Shown piece by piece: positions 4,641 through 12,481 of a stretch of DNA of 13,873 nt. A model generated the notes under the pieces. The model did not search any database. It was not told the origin of the DNA and was given only the letters and a program-made list of their open reading frames with translations. Position 1 is the first letter of the stretch, and each line of letters opens with the position of its first letter. Source of the DNA: Nitrospinota bacterium (lineage in GTDB: Bacteria > Tectomicrobia > Entotheonellia > J063); NCBI GenBank assembly GCA_003696125.1, contig RFHZ01000469.1, positions 1 to 13,873 on the forward strand, given 5' to 3'. Both the position numbers and the translations under genes were made by a program.

Positions 4641-7391
4641 ATGAGACGAGTATCCTGGAAAGAGAACCTTCTGGAAACGTTCCTCGGCATCATAGAGCGC
4701 CATCCCCGTGTGCTCATCGCTGCCGCCTTCCTCCTGGCCTTCCTCTCCCTCTTCTATACGGCTCGTTTCCTCACCTTTAAGACCAATCGCAACGACCTGG
4801 TCTCTCCCCAGCGCGAGTATAACCAGATTTACCTGCGCTACCAGGAGGAGTTTGGTAAGGAACTCGATAGCCTGGTAGTGGTGGTAGAAAGCCCGGATAT
4901 CGAGCGGGGCAAGGCCTTTGTTCTCCGGCTGGCCCGGATGCTGGAAAAGGACCGGGCACATATCAAAGAGGTGATCTACCGCATCGATCCAGGCTATTTC
5001 CGGGACAAGGCGCTGCTCTACCTCTCTTTAGCCGATTTAGAGGAGCTACGGTCCCAGCTCAAGACCCATCGTGACTTCCTGCAGGCCCTGGTGCGCAGGC
5101 CCACCCTGAATACCCTCTTTGCCCAGATCAATCGCAAGGCGAGCTCTAAGGCGGTCAGCACCCTCATCTCTGGACTCCTGGGAGCACCAAAACCGGCTCC
5201 ATCTTCCTCCGAAGACTCCTCCATCGATCTCGGCTTTGTCCAGGCAGTGCTCAGGCAGATGAATGCCTATCTGCAGGGCTCGACCACTTTTGTTTCCCCC
5301 TGGGAGACCTTCTTTGTGACGGAAAAGAAGCAGATCACGCACGACGGGTTTTACGTGTCTGAAAACGAAAAACTCCTCTTCCTGCTCGTCTCTCCGGTAG
5401 AGAAGCAGGAGAGCTTTACCCCGGCCGGTGCCGCCCTGGCGCGGATTCGTCGCGACATTGCCGCCTTGCGCGCAGAGTTTCCGGAGGTGCAGGCCGGAGT
5501 GACCGGTACCCCTGCCCTGGCCGCCGACGAGATGGCGATCACGAAACACGATACCATGATTGCCTCACTGGTATCGCTCTTGGGGATCGGGATCCTCTTT
5601 GCCCTGGTCTTCCGCCGGATGCACGGCCCCCTCTACGCCCTGCTCACCCTGCTGCTGGCCATTGCCTGGTCCTTCGGCTTCCTCACCCTGACCATAGGCA
5701 GCCTGAACGTCCTGACCGTCGTCTTTACCACCATCCTGATCGGCCTGGGGATCGATTTCGGTATTCACTTCATCAGCCGTTACAACGAAGAACGGGCAGG
5801 GGGGAAGAATATGCATGAAGCCCTGGAAGCGACCTTCCGCGGTACCAGTGCCGGCATCATCACCGGAGGGCTGACCACCTCCCTGGCCTTCTACACCACG
5901 GTCCTGGCCGACTTTCGCGGCATCAACGAACTCGGCTTTATTGCCGGAAGCGGTATTCTCCTCTGCCTGCTGGCCATGCTGACCATCCTTCCTGCCTTTC
6001 TGGTCTTGAAGGAACAGAGGAGAAAGTACTCCGGGGAGAGAGTGGAGAAGAAAGGAGGGAGAGGACGACGGCTCTGCGAGAGGTTTTTGCTCTACCCGCG
6101 TCCCGTATTGATGGTGGGAGGACTGCTCACCCTCCTCTCCCTGTTTGCCCTTCCCCGCCTCTCCTTCGATTACAACCTGCTCAACCTCCAGGCACATGGT
6201 ACCGAATCGGTGGAATACGAGCGCAAGATTTTGCAGAACTCTGCCCGTTCTACCTGGTTTGGGGTGGTCATCGCCGATTCCCTGGACGAAGCGAGGAGAA
6301 AGAAGGCCCTGCTCGAAGCCCTCCCCTCGGTGAGTAAGGTGGAGAGTATCCTCCCCCTCATCCCCCAGGAGCAGGAGAAGAAGCTCCGCCTCTTGCAAGG
6401 ACTGCGCCCCCTCCTCGCTCCCCTCTCTTTTGCTTCCTTCCCTGCAGAACTCGATCTCCCGGCGCTGGTCTCCACCCTGGAAAAACTCAAATTCAAATTG
6501 CGGAGCCGGAAGAAGCGTTCCGGTCCCACACCGGCCGAGGTGCGGCAGGAGATCGATCGTTTCCTGTCCCGGGTGGAGCAGGCAGAGGAGACACAGGTAG
6601 TGGCTGCCCTCACCACTTTCCAAAAGGCGCTCTTTCAGGATTTTCAGGATAAGCTCCGTTTTTTACAAGACCACCTGCACCCCAGCCCGGTCACCCTCGC
6701 TACCCTTCCTCCCCAACTGCGCAAGCGCTTTATCGGGCGCAGTGGCCGGTTACTCCTGCAGGTGTTTCCCAAAGAGGATATCTGGGAACGAAAGTTCTTG
6801 ACCGCCTTTGTGGCTGATCTCCGTTCGGTCGATCCCCAGGCCACAGGGGCTCCTATCCAGGTCTATGAGTCGAGTCGCCTGATGAAGGAAGGCTTTGAAG
6901 AGGCGGGACTCTACGCCCTGCTGGCCATCATCGTCCTGACCCTGCTCGATTTTCGCAGCCCACGAAGCGCCCTCTTCTCCCTGGTACCCCTGGGGGTGGG
7001 AGCCAGCTGGATGGCCGGGTTGATGGTCCTCTTCGGGGTACAGTTCAATCTGGCCAATCTCCTGGTCTTGCCTCTTATCGTGGGCATAGGGGTGGATAAT
7101 GGTATCCATATCCTGCACCGCTACCGCGAGGAGGAACGGGAAAACGGGCAGGCAGGTCCTCGACATTGGGAAAGATACACCCCCTGTATCCTGAAGAGTA
7201 CCGGCAAAGCCGTTACCATCTCCTCCCTCACCACCATGCTCGGGTTTGGCAGCCTCATGGTGGCCAAACACCAGGGCATCTTCAGCCTGGGACTCGTCCT
7301 GACCCTCGGCATCGGGAGCATCCTGGTCGCATCGCTGACCGTGCTGCCCGCCCTGATCCACTACTGGCTCCAGAAGGGCTGGCGACTCTAG
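4641..7391 (+). CDS. hpnN: Hopanoid transporter HpnN (RND/MMPL superfamily)
   Basis: HpnN is an inner-membrane RND-type transporter; in Rhodopseudomonas palustris it is needed to deliver hopanoids to the outer membrane. The 916-residue protein shows the duplicated RND plan. TM1 (~24-44) is followed by a large periplasmic domain (~45-305) and TM2-6 (~306-450). TM7 (~486-508) is followed by a second periplasmic domain (~510-755) and TM8-12 (~756-905). Both halves carry matching TM4/TM10 motifs, GLGIDFGIHF with D372 and GIGVDNGIHI with D819, the probable proton-relay aspartates. A basic loop joins the halves after TM6. The ATG at 4641 is chosen because it has GGA at a suitable distance; an in-frame TTG at 4605 would add twelve residues. 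It is the last gene of the shc-hpnG-hpnA-hpnN run and converges on hpnM. Confidence 0.95.
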   Translation: MRRVSWKENLLETFLGIIERHPRVLIAAAFLLAFLSLFYTARFLTFKTNRNDLVSPQREYNQIYLRYQEEFGKELDSLVVVVESPDIERGKAFVLRLARMLEKDRAHIKEVIYRIDPGYFRDKALLYLSLADLEELRSQLKTHRDFLQALVRRPTLNTLFAQINRKASSKAVSTLISGLLGAPKPAPSSSEDSSIDLGFVQAVLRQMNAYLQGSTTFVSPWETFFVTEKKQITHDGFYVSENEKLLFLLVSPVEKQESFTPAGAALARIRRDIAALRAEFPEVQAGVTGTPALAADEMAITKHDTMIASLVSLLGIGILFALVFRRMHGPLYALLTLLLAIAWSFGFLTLTIGSLNVLTVVFTTILIGLGIDFGIHFISRYNEERAGGKNMHEALEATFRGTSAGIITGGLTTSLAFYTTVLADFRGINELGFIAGSGILLCLLAMLTILPAFLVLKEQRRKYSGERVEKKGGRGRRLCERFLLYPRPVLMVGGLLTLLSLFALPRLSFDYNLLNLQAHGTESVEYERKILQNSARSTWFGVVIADSLDEARRKKALLEALPSVSKVESILPLIPQEQEKKLRLLQGLRPLLAPLSFASFPAELDLPALVSTLEKLKFKLRSRKKRSGPTPAEVRQEIDRFLSRVEQAEETQVVAALTTFQKALFQDFQDKLRFLQDHLHPSPVTLATLPPQLRKRFIGRSGRLLLQVFPKEDIWERKFLTAFVADLRSVDPQATGAPIQVYESSRLMKEGFEEAGLYALLAIIVLTLLDFRSPRSALFSLVPLGVGASWMAGLMVLFGVQFNLANLLVLPLIVGIGVDNGIHILHRYREEERENGQAGPRHWERYTPCILKSTGKAVTISSLTTMLGFGSLMVAKHQGIFSLGLVLTLGIGSILVASLTVLPALIHYWLQKGWRL

Positions 7392-7463
7392 AAGACCGCG
7401 TAATCGCCTTGCCGGCTGGAGGGCTTCCGCACAGAATGGGGGAGCGACCACTGCCCGCCGTAC

Positions 7464-8075
7464 CTACTTCCGGGCTTCGTCGAGCTTCTCCTGCATCCGG
7501 CGCAGCAGCTCGGCAAAGGGGTTTTCAGCCAGGATTTCCTGGAACTGCGTGTACAGGTTGGTGGCCAGGCTGACATCATCGAGGTAGATATCCCAGATGA
7601 TCCACTGCCCATTACGCCGGCGCAGTTCATAGTCGATGGCGATCTTCCCTTCGGTTTCATGGATAACGGTGGTACGCACCAGGGCGGTATCCCCCTGCAC
7701 TTCTTCTCCTTCGAAGTGCACGGTGAGATCGGCAAAGAACTCCCCTGCTTTCGGGTAGGCGACTTCTTCTAACAGGGCGGTAAAGAGCTGGAGAAAACGG
7801 GTTCGTTCCTCGGGCGTCAGCTTATCCCAGTAGGAATCGAGGGAACGACGACTCAACTCTGGTAAGGCTAACAGCGTGTTGGCCGTCTGTTTGGCTTTGG
7901 AGGCTTCTGCCTTGTGTGTATCCTCATCTTTGATCATCTGCACGGCCTGGACCAGGCTCTTGACCACCGCTGTCGGTGTCCCCGTCTGGGCAAGGATCGT
8001 GCAGGGATAGAGGATGAGAAAAAGGAGACAAAACCTCCCAAGAGGGATTTTCCAGGTCACGGCTATTCTCCTCAT
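7464..8075 (-). CDS. hpnM: HpnM, MlaC/Ttg2D-family periplasmic lipid-binding protein
   Basis: The 203-residue protein starts with a signal peptide: a basic N-terminus, the hydrophobic core FCLLFLILYPCTILA and likely cleavage before QTG. The mature part resembles the MlaC/Ttg2D (toluene-tolerance) family, which binds lipids in the periplasm and shuttles them between membranes. Supporting stretches are LDSYWDKLTPEERTRFLQLF, VRTTVIHETEGKIAIDYEL and the family-like end WIIWDIYLDDVSLATNLYTQF. The hopanoid-associated member of this family is HpnM, and the position tail-to-tail with hpnN (72 bp apart) supports that name. No MlaABDEF-type ABC components lie nearby, so it probably works with HpnN or alone. 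The ATG is preceded by GGGAAT only; the start is likely but not certain. Confidence 0.88.
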   Translation of the reverse strand: MRRIAVTWKIPLGRFCLLFLILYPCTILAQTGTPTAVVKSLVQAVQMIKDEDTHKAEASKAKQTANTLLALPELSRRSLDSYWDKLTPEERTRFLQLFTALLEEVAYPKAGEFFADLTVHFEGEEVQGDTALVRTTVIHETEGKIAIDYELRRRNGQWIIWDIYLDDVSLATNLYTQFQEILAENPFAELLRRMQEKLDEARK

Positions 8076-8154
8076 ATTCCCGGGCCCTTCGCTTATCTAA
8101 TGTAGAATCTCGGGCGAGCACTCTCGCTGCGTGGATAGATGGATAAGGAGGTAT

Positions 8155-8204
8155 GGCTTGACTCCTCAAGCCTGCCCCAATACTATGCTACCAGCGGGTA
8201 GCAT
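8155..8204. promoter_or_regulatory. Two perfect inverted repeats, candidate operators, in the hpnM/tolC divergent region
   Basis: Dyad 1 is GGCTTGA-CTCC-TCAAGCC (8155-8172; 7-bp arms) and covers the candidate -35 box. Dyad 2 is ATGCTACC-AGCG-GGTAGCAT (8185-8204; 8-bp arms) and covers the end of the -10 box and the expected start site. Neither is followed by a T-run, so they do not look like terminators. Their placement suits binding by a dimeric repressor. A third small dyad, GCGAG-CACT-CTCGC, lies at 8114-8127 nearer hpnM. No regulator gene is present in the window. Confidence 0.45.
8158..8186 (+). promoter_or_regulatory. Candidate sigma70 promoter of the tolC-like gene
   Basis: TTGACT at 8158-8163 matches the -35 consensus at 5 of 6 bases. 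TACTAT at 8181-8186 matches the -10 at 4 of 6, and the spacer is exactly 17 bases. Transcription would begin near 8193, about 60 bases before the tolC-like start codon. The -35 and -10 boxes are each overlapped by a perfect inverted repeat, which suggests a repressible promoter. Confidence 0.5.
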
Positions 8205-8251
8205 CTCTGCTACACTCATAGGAAGCTTACCAGAGAATCCGGAGAGAATCA

Positions 8252-9706
8252 ATGGGGATGTCTGCTATGACAGGGAGGAAGATGATGAGGCAGAGAAGAG
8301 GCAATACGATCATGAGCATGGTGGTGCTGTTGTTCCTGGTTGGCTATAGGGCCGGGCTTGTCTATGGGACATCTCCCCTGCGCTCGACTCCGAGTGAAGA
8401 GCCTTCCACTCCAGCCCCGGTACGCCTCACCCTCAGTGAGAGCATCCGGATGGCCCTGGACAGGAGCCCGGAGATCCGGGGAGCGCAGCAGAAGGTGGAG
8501 GCGGCAGAGGCGCAGGTGGCCGAGGCGAAAAGCGGCTTTTATCCCCGCACCAACTTCACCAACATCTTTGGTCTGGTTCCTCGTGCCCGGGGTGATGTCT
8601 TCTTCTCTCCTGATGCCGGAGACATCGTGATCTTCAGCGGTCTGGGCCCCTTCAGCAAAGGGGACCTCGAGATCGTGCAACCGCTGTATACCTTTGGGAA
8701 ACTGACCAATTCCCTGCTCGCCGCAGAAAAGGGGGTGATCTCAGAACAGGCGGGAGAGGAGAAGACGGCCAATGCCGTGATCATGCAGGTCAAAGAACTC
8801 TACTACTCCCTCCTTCTTACTCGTCACATCGCCGATGTGTTAAGCGAAGTGAAAAAGGGGTTTGAGGAGGCGATCAAGGAGGTACGGAAACGACTGCGAG
8901 AGAAAAAGGGGAAGGTCTCCCAACTCGACCTGTTGAAACTCAAGGTCGGCCTGGCCGGCACGACCAAGGAACTCCAGGAGGTGGAGAAGAATGTGGCCGT
9001 GACCCGGGCCGCCCTCCAGCGTACCATCGGTCTCCCCCCCACCGTCGATTTTGACATTGCCGATACCAGGCTCAAACCGGAGAAGTTCGATCTCAAAGCG
9101 CTACAGGACTATATCCAGCTCACCTTCCAGCACCGACCAGAGTGGAAGCAGGTGCAGGCAGGGGTGGAGTCACGAAAGGCCCTGCTCGAGGCGGAAAAGA
9201 GTAACTACTATCCCACCTTCTTCCTGGCCGGGGGATTGCAGTACGCTATCGCTCCCAATCGAGACGACCAGGATAACCCCTTTGTCTATGACGAGTTTAA
9301 CTACCTCCGGGGCGGATTCGCCCTGGGGTTGCGCTGGAATCTCAATTTTCTCACCACCAAGGCCAGGGTACGCAAGGCAGAAGCAGAACTGGCCAAGGTA
9401 CAGAACGATCTGGAGAATGCCCGCCTCGGTCTTCCCCTCGAGGTCACCCGCGCCTATCTTGAGGTCAAGGCAGCCCAGGAGGAGCTTGACGCGGCCTCAG
9501 ATGGCCGGCGGGCCGGTCGGAGCCTCCTCGTCCTTACCTTTACCAATTTCAAATTGGGGATCGGTGAGGCCAAAGACCTCTTTGAAGCGCTGGCCATCTT
9601 TGCCCGTACCACCACGACCTATTACCAGGCGGTGCATGCCCTCAACCTGGCCCTGGCCCGCCTGAGTAACGCGGTGGGAAAGGAGGTCACGACCCTGCAG
9701 TATTAG
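8252..9706 (+). CDS. TolC-family outer-membrane efflux protein
   Basis: The 484-residue protein has a basic N-terminus, a hydrophobic signal segment (~21-38) and no lipobox cysteine, so it is predicted to be exported and not a lipoprotein. It shows the internally repeated TolC plan. LTLSESIRMALDRSPEI begins the first repeat, followed by a long helix, QPLYTFGKL at the first beta-hairpin and Ala/Glu/Lys-rich coiled-coil helices. A second repeat begins near LKALQDYIQLTFQHRPEW and contains NYYPTFFLAGG. Such proteins trimerise into an outer-membrane channel with a periplasmic tunnel. GGAGAG sits six bases before the chosen ATG; several in-frame Met codons follow. It diverges from hpnM and its end overlaps the convergent glycosyltransferase gene by 20 bases. 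No membrane-fusion protein gene is adjacent, so its transport partner is unknown. Confidence 0.92.
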   Translation: MGMSAMTGRKMMRQRRGNTIMSMVVLLFLVGYRAGLVYGTSPLRSTPSEEPSTPAPVRLTLSESIRMALDRSPEIRGAQQKVEAAEAQVAEAKSGFYPRTNFTNIFGLVPRARGDVFFSPDAGDIVIFSGLGPFSKGDLEIVQPLYTFGKLTNSLLAAEKGVISEQAGEEKTANAVIMQVKELYYSLLLTRHIADVLSEVKKGFEEAIKEVRKRLREKKGKVSQLDLLKLKVGLAGTTKELQEVEKNVAVTRAALQRTIGLPPTVDFDIADTRLKPEKFDLKALQDYIQLTFQHRPEWKQVQAGVESRKALLEAEKSNYYPTFFLAGGLQYAIAPNRDDQDNPFVYDEFNYLRGGFALGLRWNLNFLTTKARVRKAEAELAKVQNDLENARLGLPLEVTRAYLEVKAAQEELDAASDGRRAGRSLLVLTFTNFKLGIGEAKDLFEALAIFARTTTTYYQAVHALNLALARLSNAVGKEVTTLQY

Positions 9707-10823
9707 ACGCAACGCGGAGCATCTCCTCTACGCAGGCCTGCAGGGGATAGGCCTCGGCAAGGGAGCGGAGTGCTGCTCCCACCGCTTCCCGTTCCGGGAG
9801 TACATCTATGATCTTCTGGGCCAGCACTTCTGTCGCGGCCGGCTCGCTCACCACCAGCCGCTCCCGCCATGCTCCCAGGATCTCTGCTGCCCCGTTCCAG
9901 GCGGTGGTGATGACCGGTAACCCGCTGGCCATCGCCTCGAGCGTGGCATTGGAGAAGGGGTCGTACAGGGTAGGGAGCACAAAGAGATCGGCCAGGGCAT
10001 AGTACCGCTCTATTTCGGCCTGCACCCCGGGGAAGAGGACCGGGCTGCGTATCCCCTCCTGCGCTACCTGCCGCTGGTACGGCTTGGGGTTCCCCTTGCC
10101 CACCACCAGGAGAAGCAGTGGGCAGGAGACCTGCTGCTCCAGTCGTTTCAGGGCAGAGAGGAGATAGGTCAACCCCTTGCGCTGGAATCCGGACCCGACA
10201 AAGAGGAGCACCAGCGTCTCCTCCGGGATCCCGTAGCGTTGGCGCCCCTCTTCTCTCCAGCGAGCCCGCAGGCGGGGATGAAAGGTCTCCAGATCGATCC
10301 CGTTATAGACCACGGCGATGCGGCCGGCAGGGGTGGCGTAGTGGCGCATGATCTCCTCTTTCACCTGATAGGAGTTGGCGATGATCTGGCAGGTCCCGTC
10401 CGGGGCGTACAGGCGACGCTCGATGGCGAGAATGACCCGGTGTAGCGGATTCCAGCGGTCTCCCACGACCTGCAAGAAAGGGTAGTAGCGCCGGCGCTGC
10501 CGGAGCCATTGCCGGTGACAGCCGTCACCGGCACGATACACATCCTGCACCAGGGTCCGCTCAAAGCTGAAGACCAGGTCAAAGGTTTCGCGGCGGACCA
10601 GCCAGGCGGTGGCCAGGGCAAAGGAGAGGACCTGCAACACGGAGAGACCTTTGAGCAGGGGAACCGGGTGCAGGGTACAGGAAGTGCCAGACGGCAAGGA
10701 CCAGCGGTGGGCAAAGAGGTGGACGGCATGGCCCTGGTGTTGTAACTCCTGCAAAAAACGACTGGTAAAGCGCTCTGCCCCTCCATGGAGACGAAAGGCT
10801 TTGCGGATCAGGGCGATCTTCAC
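9687..10823 (-). CDS. GT4-family glycosyltransferase, WaaG/RfaG-like
   Basis: The 378-residue GT-B fold enzyme likely transfers a sugar from a nucleotide donor to LPS core or a related surface glycan at the cytoplasmic face of the inner membrane. It has GGAER (14-18) at the N-terminal acceptor-domain loop. FDLVFSFERTLVQDVYRAGDGCH (81-103, in part) resembles the WaaG-like subgroup. The donor-side motif is VGSGFQRKGL (209-218), with YDPFSNATLEAMASGLPVI at 287-305. The canonical E-x7-E pair appears as D288-x7-E296. The start is GTG, overlapping the stop of the upstream ArnT-like gene as GTGA with GGAGAG just before it, so coupling is likely. The donor and acceptor cannot be read from the sequence. 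Confidence 0.9.
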   Translation of the reverse strand: MKIALIRKAFRLHGGAERFTSRFLQELQHQGHAVHLFAHRWSLPSGTSCTLHPVPLLKGLSVLQVLSFALATAWLVRRETFDLVFSFERTLVQDVYRAGDGCHRQWLRQRRRYYPFLQVVGDRWNPLHRVILAIERRLYAPDGTCQIIANSYQVKEEIMRHYATPAGRIAVVYNGIDLETFHPRLRARWREEGRQRYGIPEETLVLLFVGSGFQRKGLTYLLSALKRLEQQVSCPLLLLVVGKGNPKPYQRQVAQEGIRSPVLFPGVQAEIERYYALADLFVLPTLYDPFSNATLEAMASGLPVITTAWNGAAEILGAWRERLVVSEPAATEVLAQKIIDVLPEREAVGAALRSLAEAYPLQACVEEMLRVASNTAGS

Positions 10824-12481
10824 CCTTCTCTCCCGATCAGCACAAAGGTTTCGCGACCGACCACACGTTCCTTGAGGAGACGAACCGCCGGGGGAAGCGC
10901 TTCCCTGACCTCTTCATACCGCTCCTTCTCCATCAGGCAGTGAGCCGGTACCCGGGTGGTCAGAAAACGGCGCAGGGACTCCGGGTCCCGGACCTGCTCG
11001 ATGCGACGATCGAGGTAGAAGTTGTAGGGGAGCTTCTCGAAAAGGTACCCGCAGAGCTTCCCCCCTGGTGGCAGGACCTGCTGCAGCTCGCGCACAAACC
11101 CCTTCACATCCTGGGAACGGTTGTACTGCGGGAAGAAGACAAACGGTCCCAGGGTCAGGAGGGCAAACATCATGCCCCAGATCGCTCCCCATACCCGCAG
11201 GGGATGTTCCTGCCGGTACCCCAGGTAGGCCAGTATCCCCCCTCCCCAGAACAGGCCGGCGAGGAGCAGGAGGAAGAGGGGGGCCTGGGGAAAGAAGAAG
11301 TTCATCTTGGGAAAGAGATCGAGTTGCCGCACCACGGTCCCCCCCAACACCCCTACTCCTCCCAGAACAGAGAGGCAGAGGAAGGCGTAGACCGGTATGC
11401 GCCACCCTTGACTCTTGAGGAACTCCCTTCCCCGCCTGATCGCCTCCTCCCAGAAGAGAGCGACCAGAAGGGCTGCGGCCGGGTACAGGGGGAGGATATA
11501 GCGATCCCGTTTGCCGGAGGAGAGGGAAAAGAAGAGGAAGTTGACCACCAGCCAGAGGAAAACGAGGAGAAAAGGCTTTTTGCGCTGCGACTCCAGGCGA
11601 AATCCCTGCCCGATCCCTCCCGGCAGAAAGAGGCTCCAGGGGAGGAAGTTGACCAGTAAAGAGGGGACATAGAAGTAGAACGGGGCATTGGTGTCCTGCG
11701 CGTGGAGAAAGCGGAGCACGGTCTGTTGCACGACGAGCTTTCCGTAGTCGATCTCCTGCTGTAACAGGGCCGGGAGGAACCAGGGGAGCACGATCAGGGC
11801 ATAGAGCACCATCCCCCGTAACGGTCGCAGGGCCTTTAAGAAGGAGAGTTCCCGGTGCCACCAGAGGAAACAGAGGATCGGGAGCAGGGGGACGGTCACG
11901 GCCAGGGGCCCTTTACATGAGGTGCCCAGGGCGAGAAAGAGGAAGAAGAGGAGCGAGGAGGTGGAGCGGAGCGCCGGTGTGCGGTATCCCCGGTAAAAGG
12001 CCCAGAAGGCAAAGATGATGGAGACGGTTAAGGGCATATCGACCCGGTACTGGTAGGCGAGCCAGAAGTATTGCGGGGTGGTGGCGAGAATAAGGGCGGC
12101 AAGAAAGGCGGTACGGCGATTGAAGAGCTGTTCGCCCAGGAGGAAGAGGCCGATGATCCCGGCCATGGCACTGAGGGCTACAGGGAGGCTACCGGTAAAC
12201 TCGGTCACCTCTCCCCCGTGCAGCGCGGAGATGAGGGCGATGGACCAGAAGAGGAGAGGGGGCTTGGTGAGAATCACCCTCCCCTGCTGTATCCTGGGCA
12301 CAAACCAGTCGCCTGCCCGCAGCATGTCCCGGGCAATGAGCATGGTCCGGGCTTCATCACCGGTATGCACATCCTTCCTGCCGGCATGGGAGAAGAAGAG
12401 GAGCAGAGCGACCAGCAACAGGATGATGATCAGCAGGGACCGTCGTGACCAGAAGCCTGGTGATGTTTTATCTCTGTCCAT
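10820..12481 (-). CDS. ArnT/PMT-type membrane glycosyltransferase (GT39/GT83-like)
   Basis: This is a 553-residue polytopic inner-membrane protein with roughly 11-12 hydrophobic segments and a soluble C-terminal domain after about residue 430. HTGDEARTMLIARDML (39-54, D42/E43) is the ArnT/PMT signature of the first periplasmic loop, where the acidic pair is catalytic or binds metal, and VILTKPPLLFW follows. The later GKRDRYILPLYPAAALL also matches ArnT relatives. These enzymes transfer a sugar from an undecaprenyl-phosphate carrier to lipid A, glycan or protein on the periplasmic side. No arnABC genes are seen, so the sugar may not be aminoarabinose. The ATG at 12481 overlaps the upstream stop as TGATG; a GTG one codon earlier (12484) is an alternative. 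Confidence 0.9.
   Translation of the reverse strand: MDRDKTSPGFWSRRSLLIIILLLVALLLFFSHAGRKDVHTGDEARTMLIARDMLRAGDWFVPRIQQGRVILTKPPLLFWSIALISALHGGEVTEFTGSLPVALSAMAGIIGLFLLGEQLFNRRTAFLAALILATTPQYFWLAYQYRVDMPLTVSIIFAFWAFYRGYRTPALRSTSSLLFFLFLALGTSCKGPLAVTVPLLPILCFLWWHRELSFLKALRPLRGMVLYALIVLPWFLPALLQQEIDYGKLVVQQTVLRFLHAQDTNAPFYFYVPSLLVNFLPWSLFLPGGIGQGFRLESQRKKPFLLVFLWLVVNFLFFSLSSGKRDRYILPLYPAAALLVALFWEEAIRRGREFLKSQGWRIPVYAFLCLSVLGGVGVLGGTVVRQLDLFPKMNFFFPQAPLFLLLLAGLFWGGGILAYLGYRQEHPLRVWGAIWGMMFALLTLGPFVFFPQYNRSQDVKGFVRELQQVLPPGGKLCGYLFEKLPYNFYLDRRIEQVRDPESLRRFLTTRVPAHCLMEKERYEEVREALPPAVRLLKERVVGRETFVLIGREG

Noticed and set aside
5565-6623. 352-codon ORF on the minus strand antisense to hpnN
   Set aside because: It is antisense to the HpnN membrane and periplasmic regions; the Gln/Glu/Gly-rich composition is a reverse translation of hydrophobic codons, with no motif or ribosome-binding site supporting it.
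7392-7463. Bidirectional terminator between hpnN and hpnM
   Set aside because: The 72-bp gap contains no convincing stem with a T-run on either strand.
8153-8161. ATG directly after AAGGAGGT
   Set aside because: There is no spacing between the Shine-Dalgarno and this ATG, and the frame stops after two codons (ATG GCT TGA).
10940-11659. 239-codon ORF on the plus strand antisense to the ArnT-like gene
   Set aside because: It is a low-complexity Glu/Gln/Pro/Gly sequence opposite a clear polytopic membrane protein.
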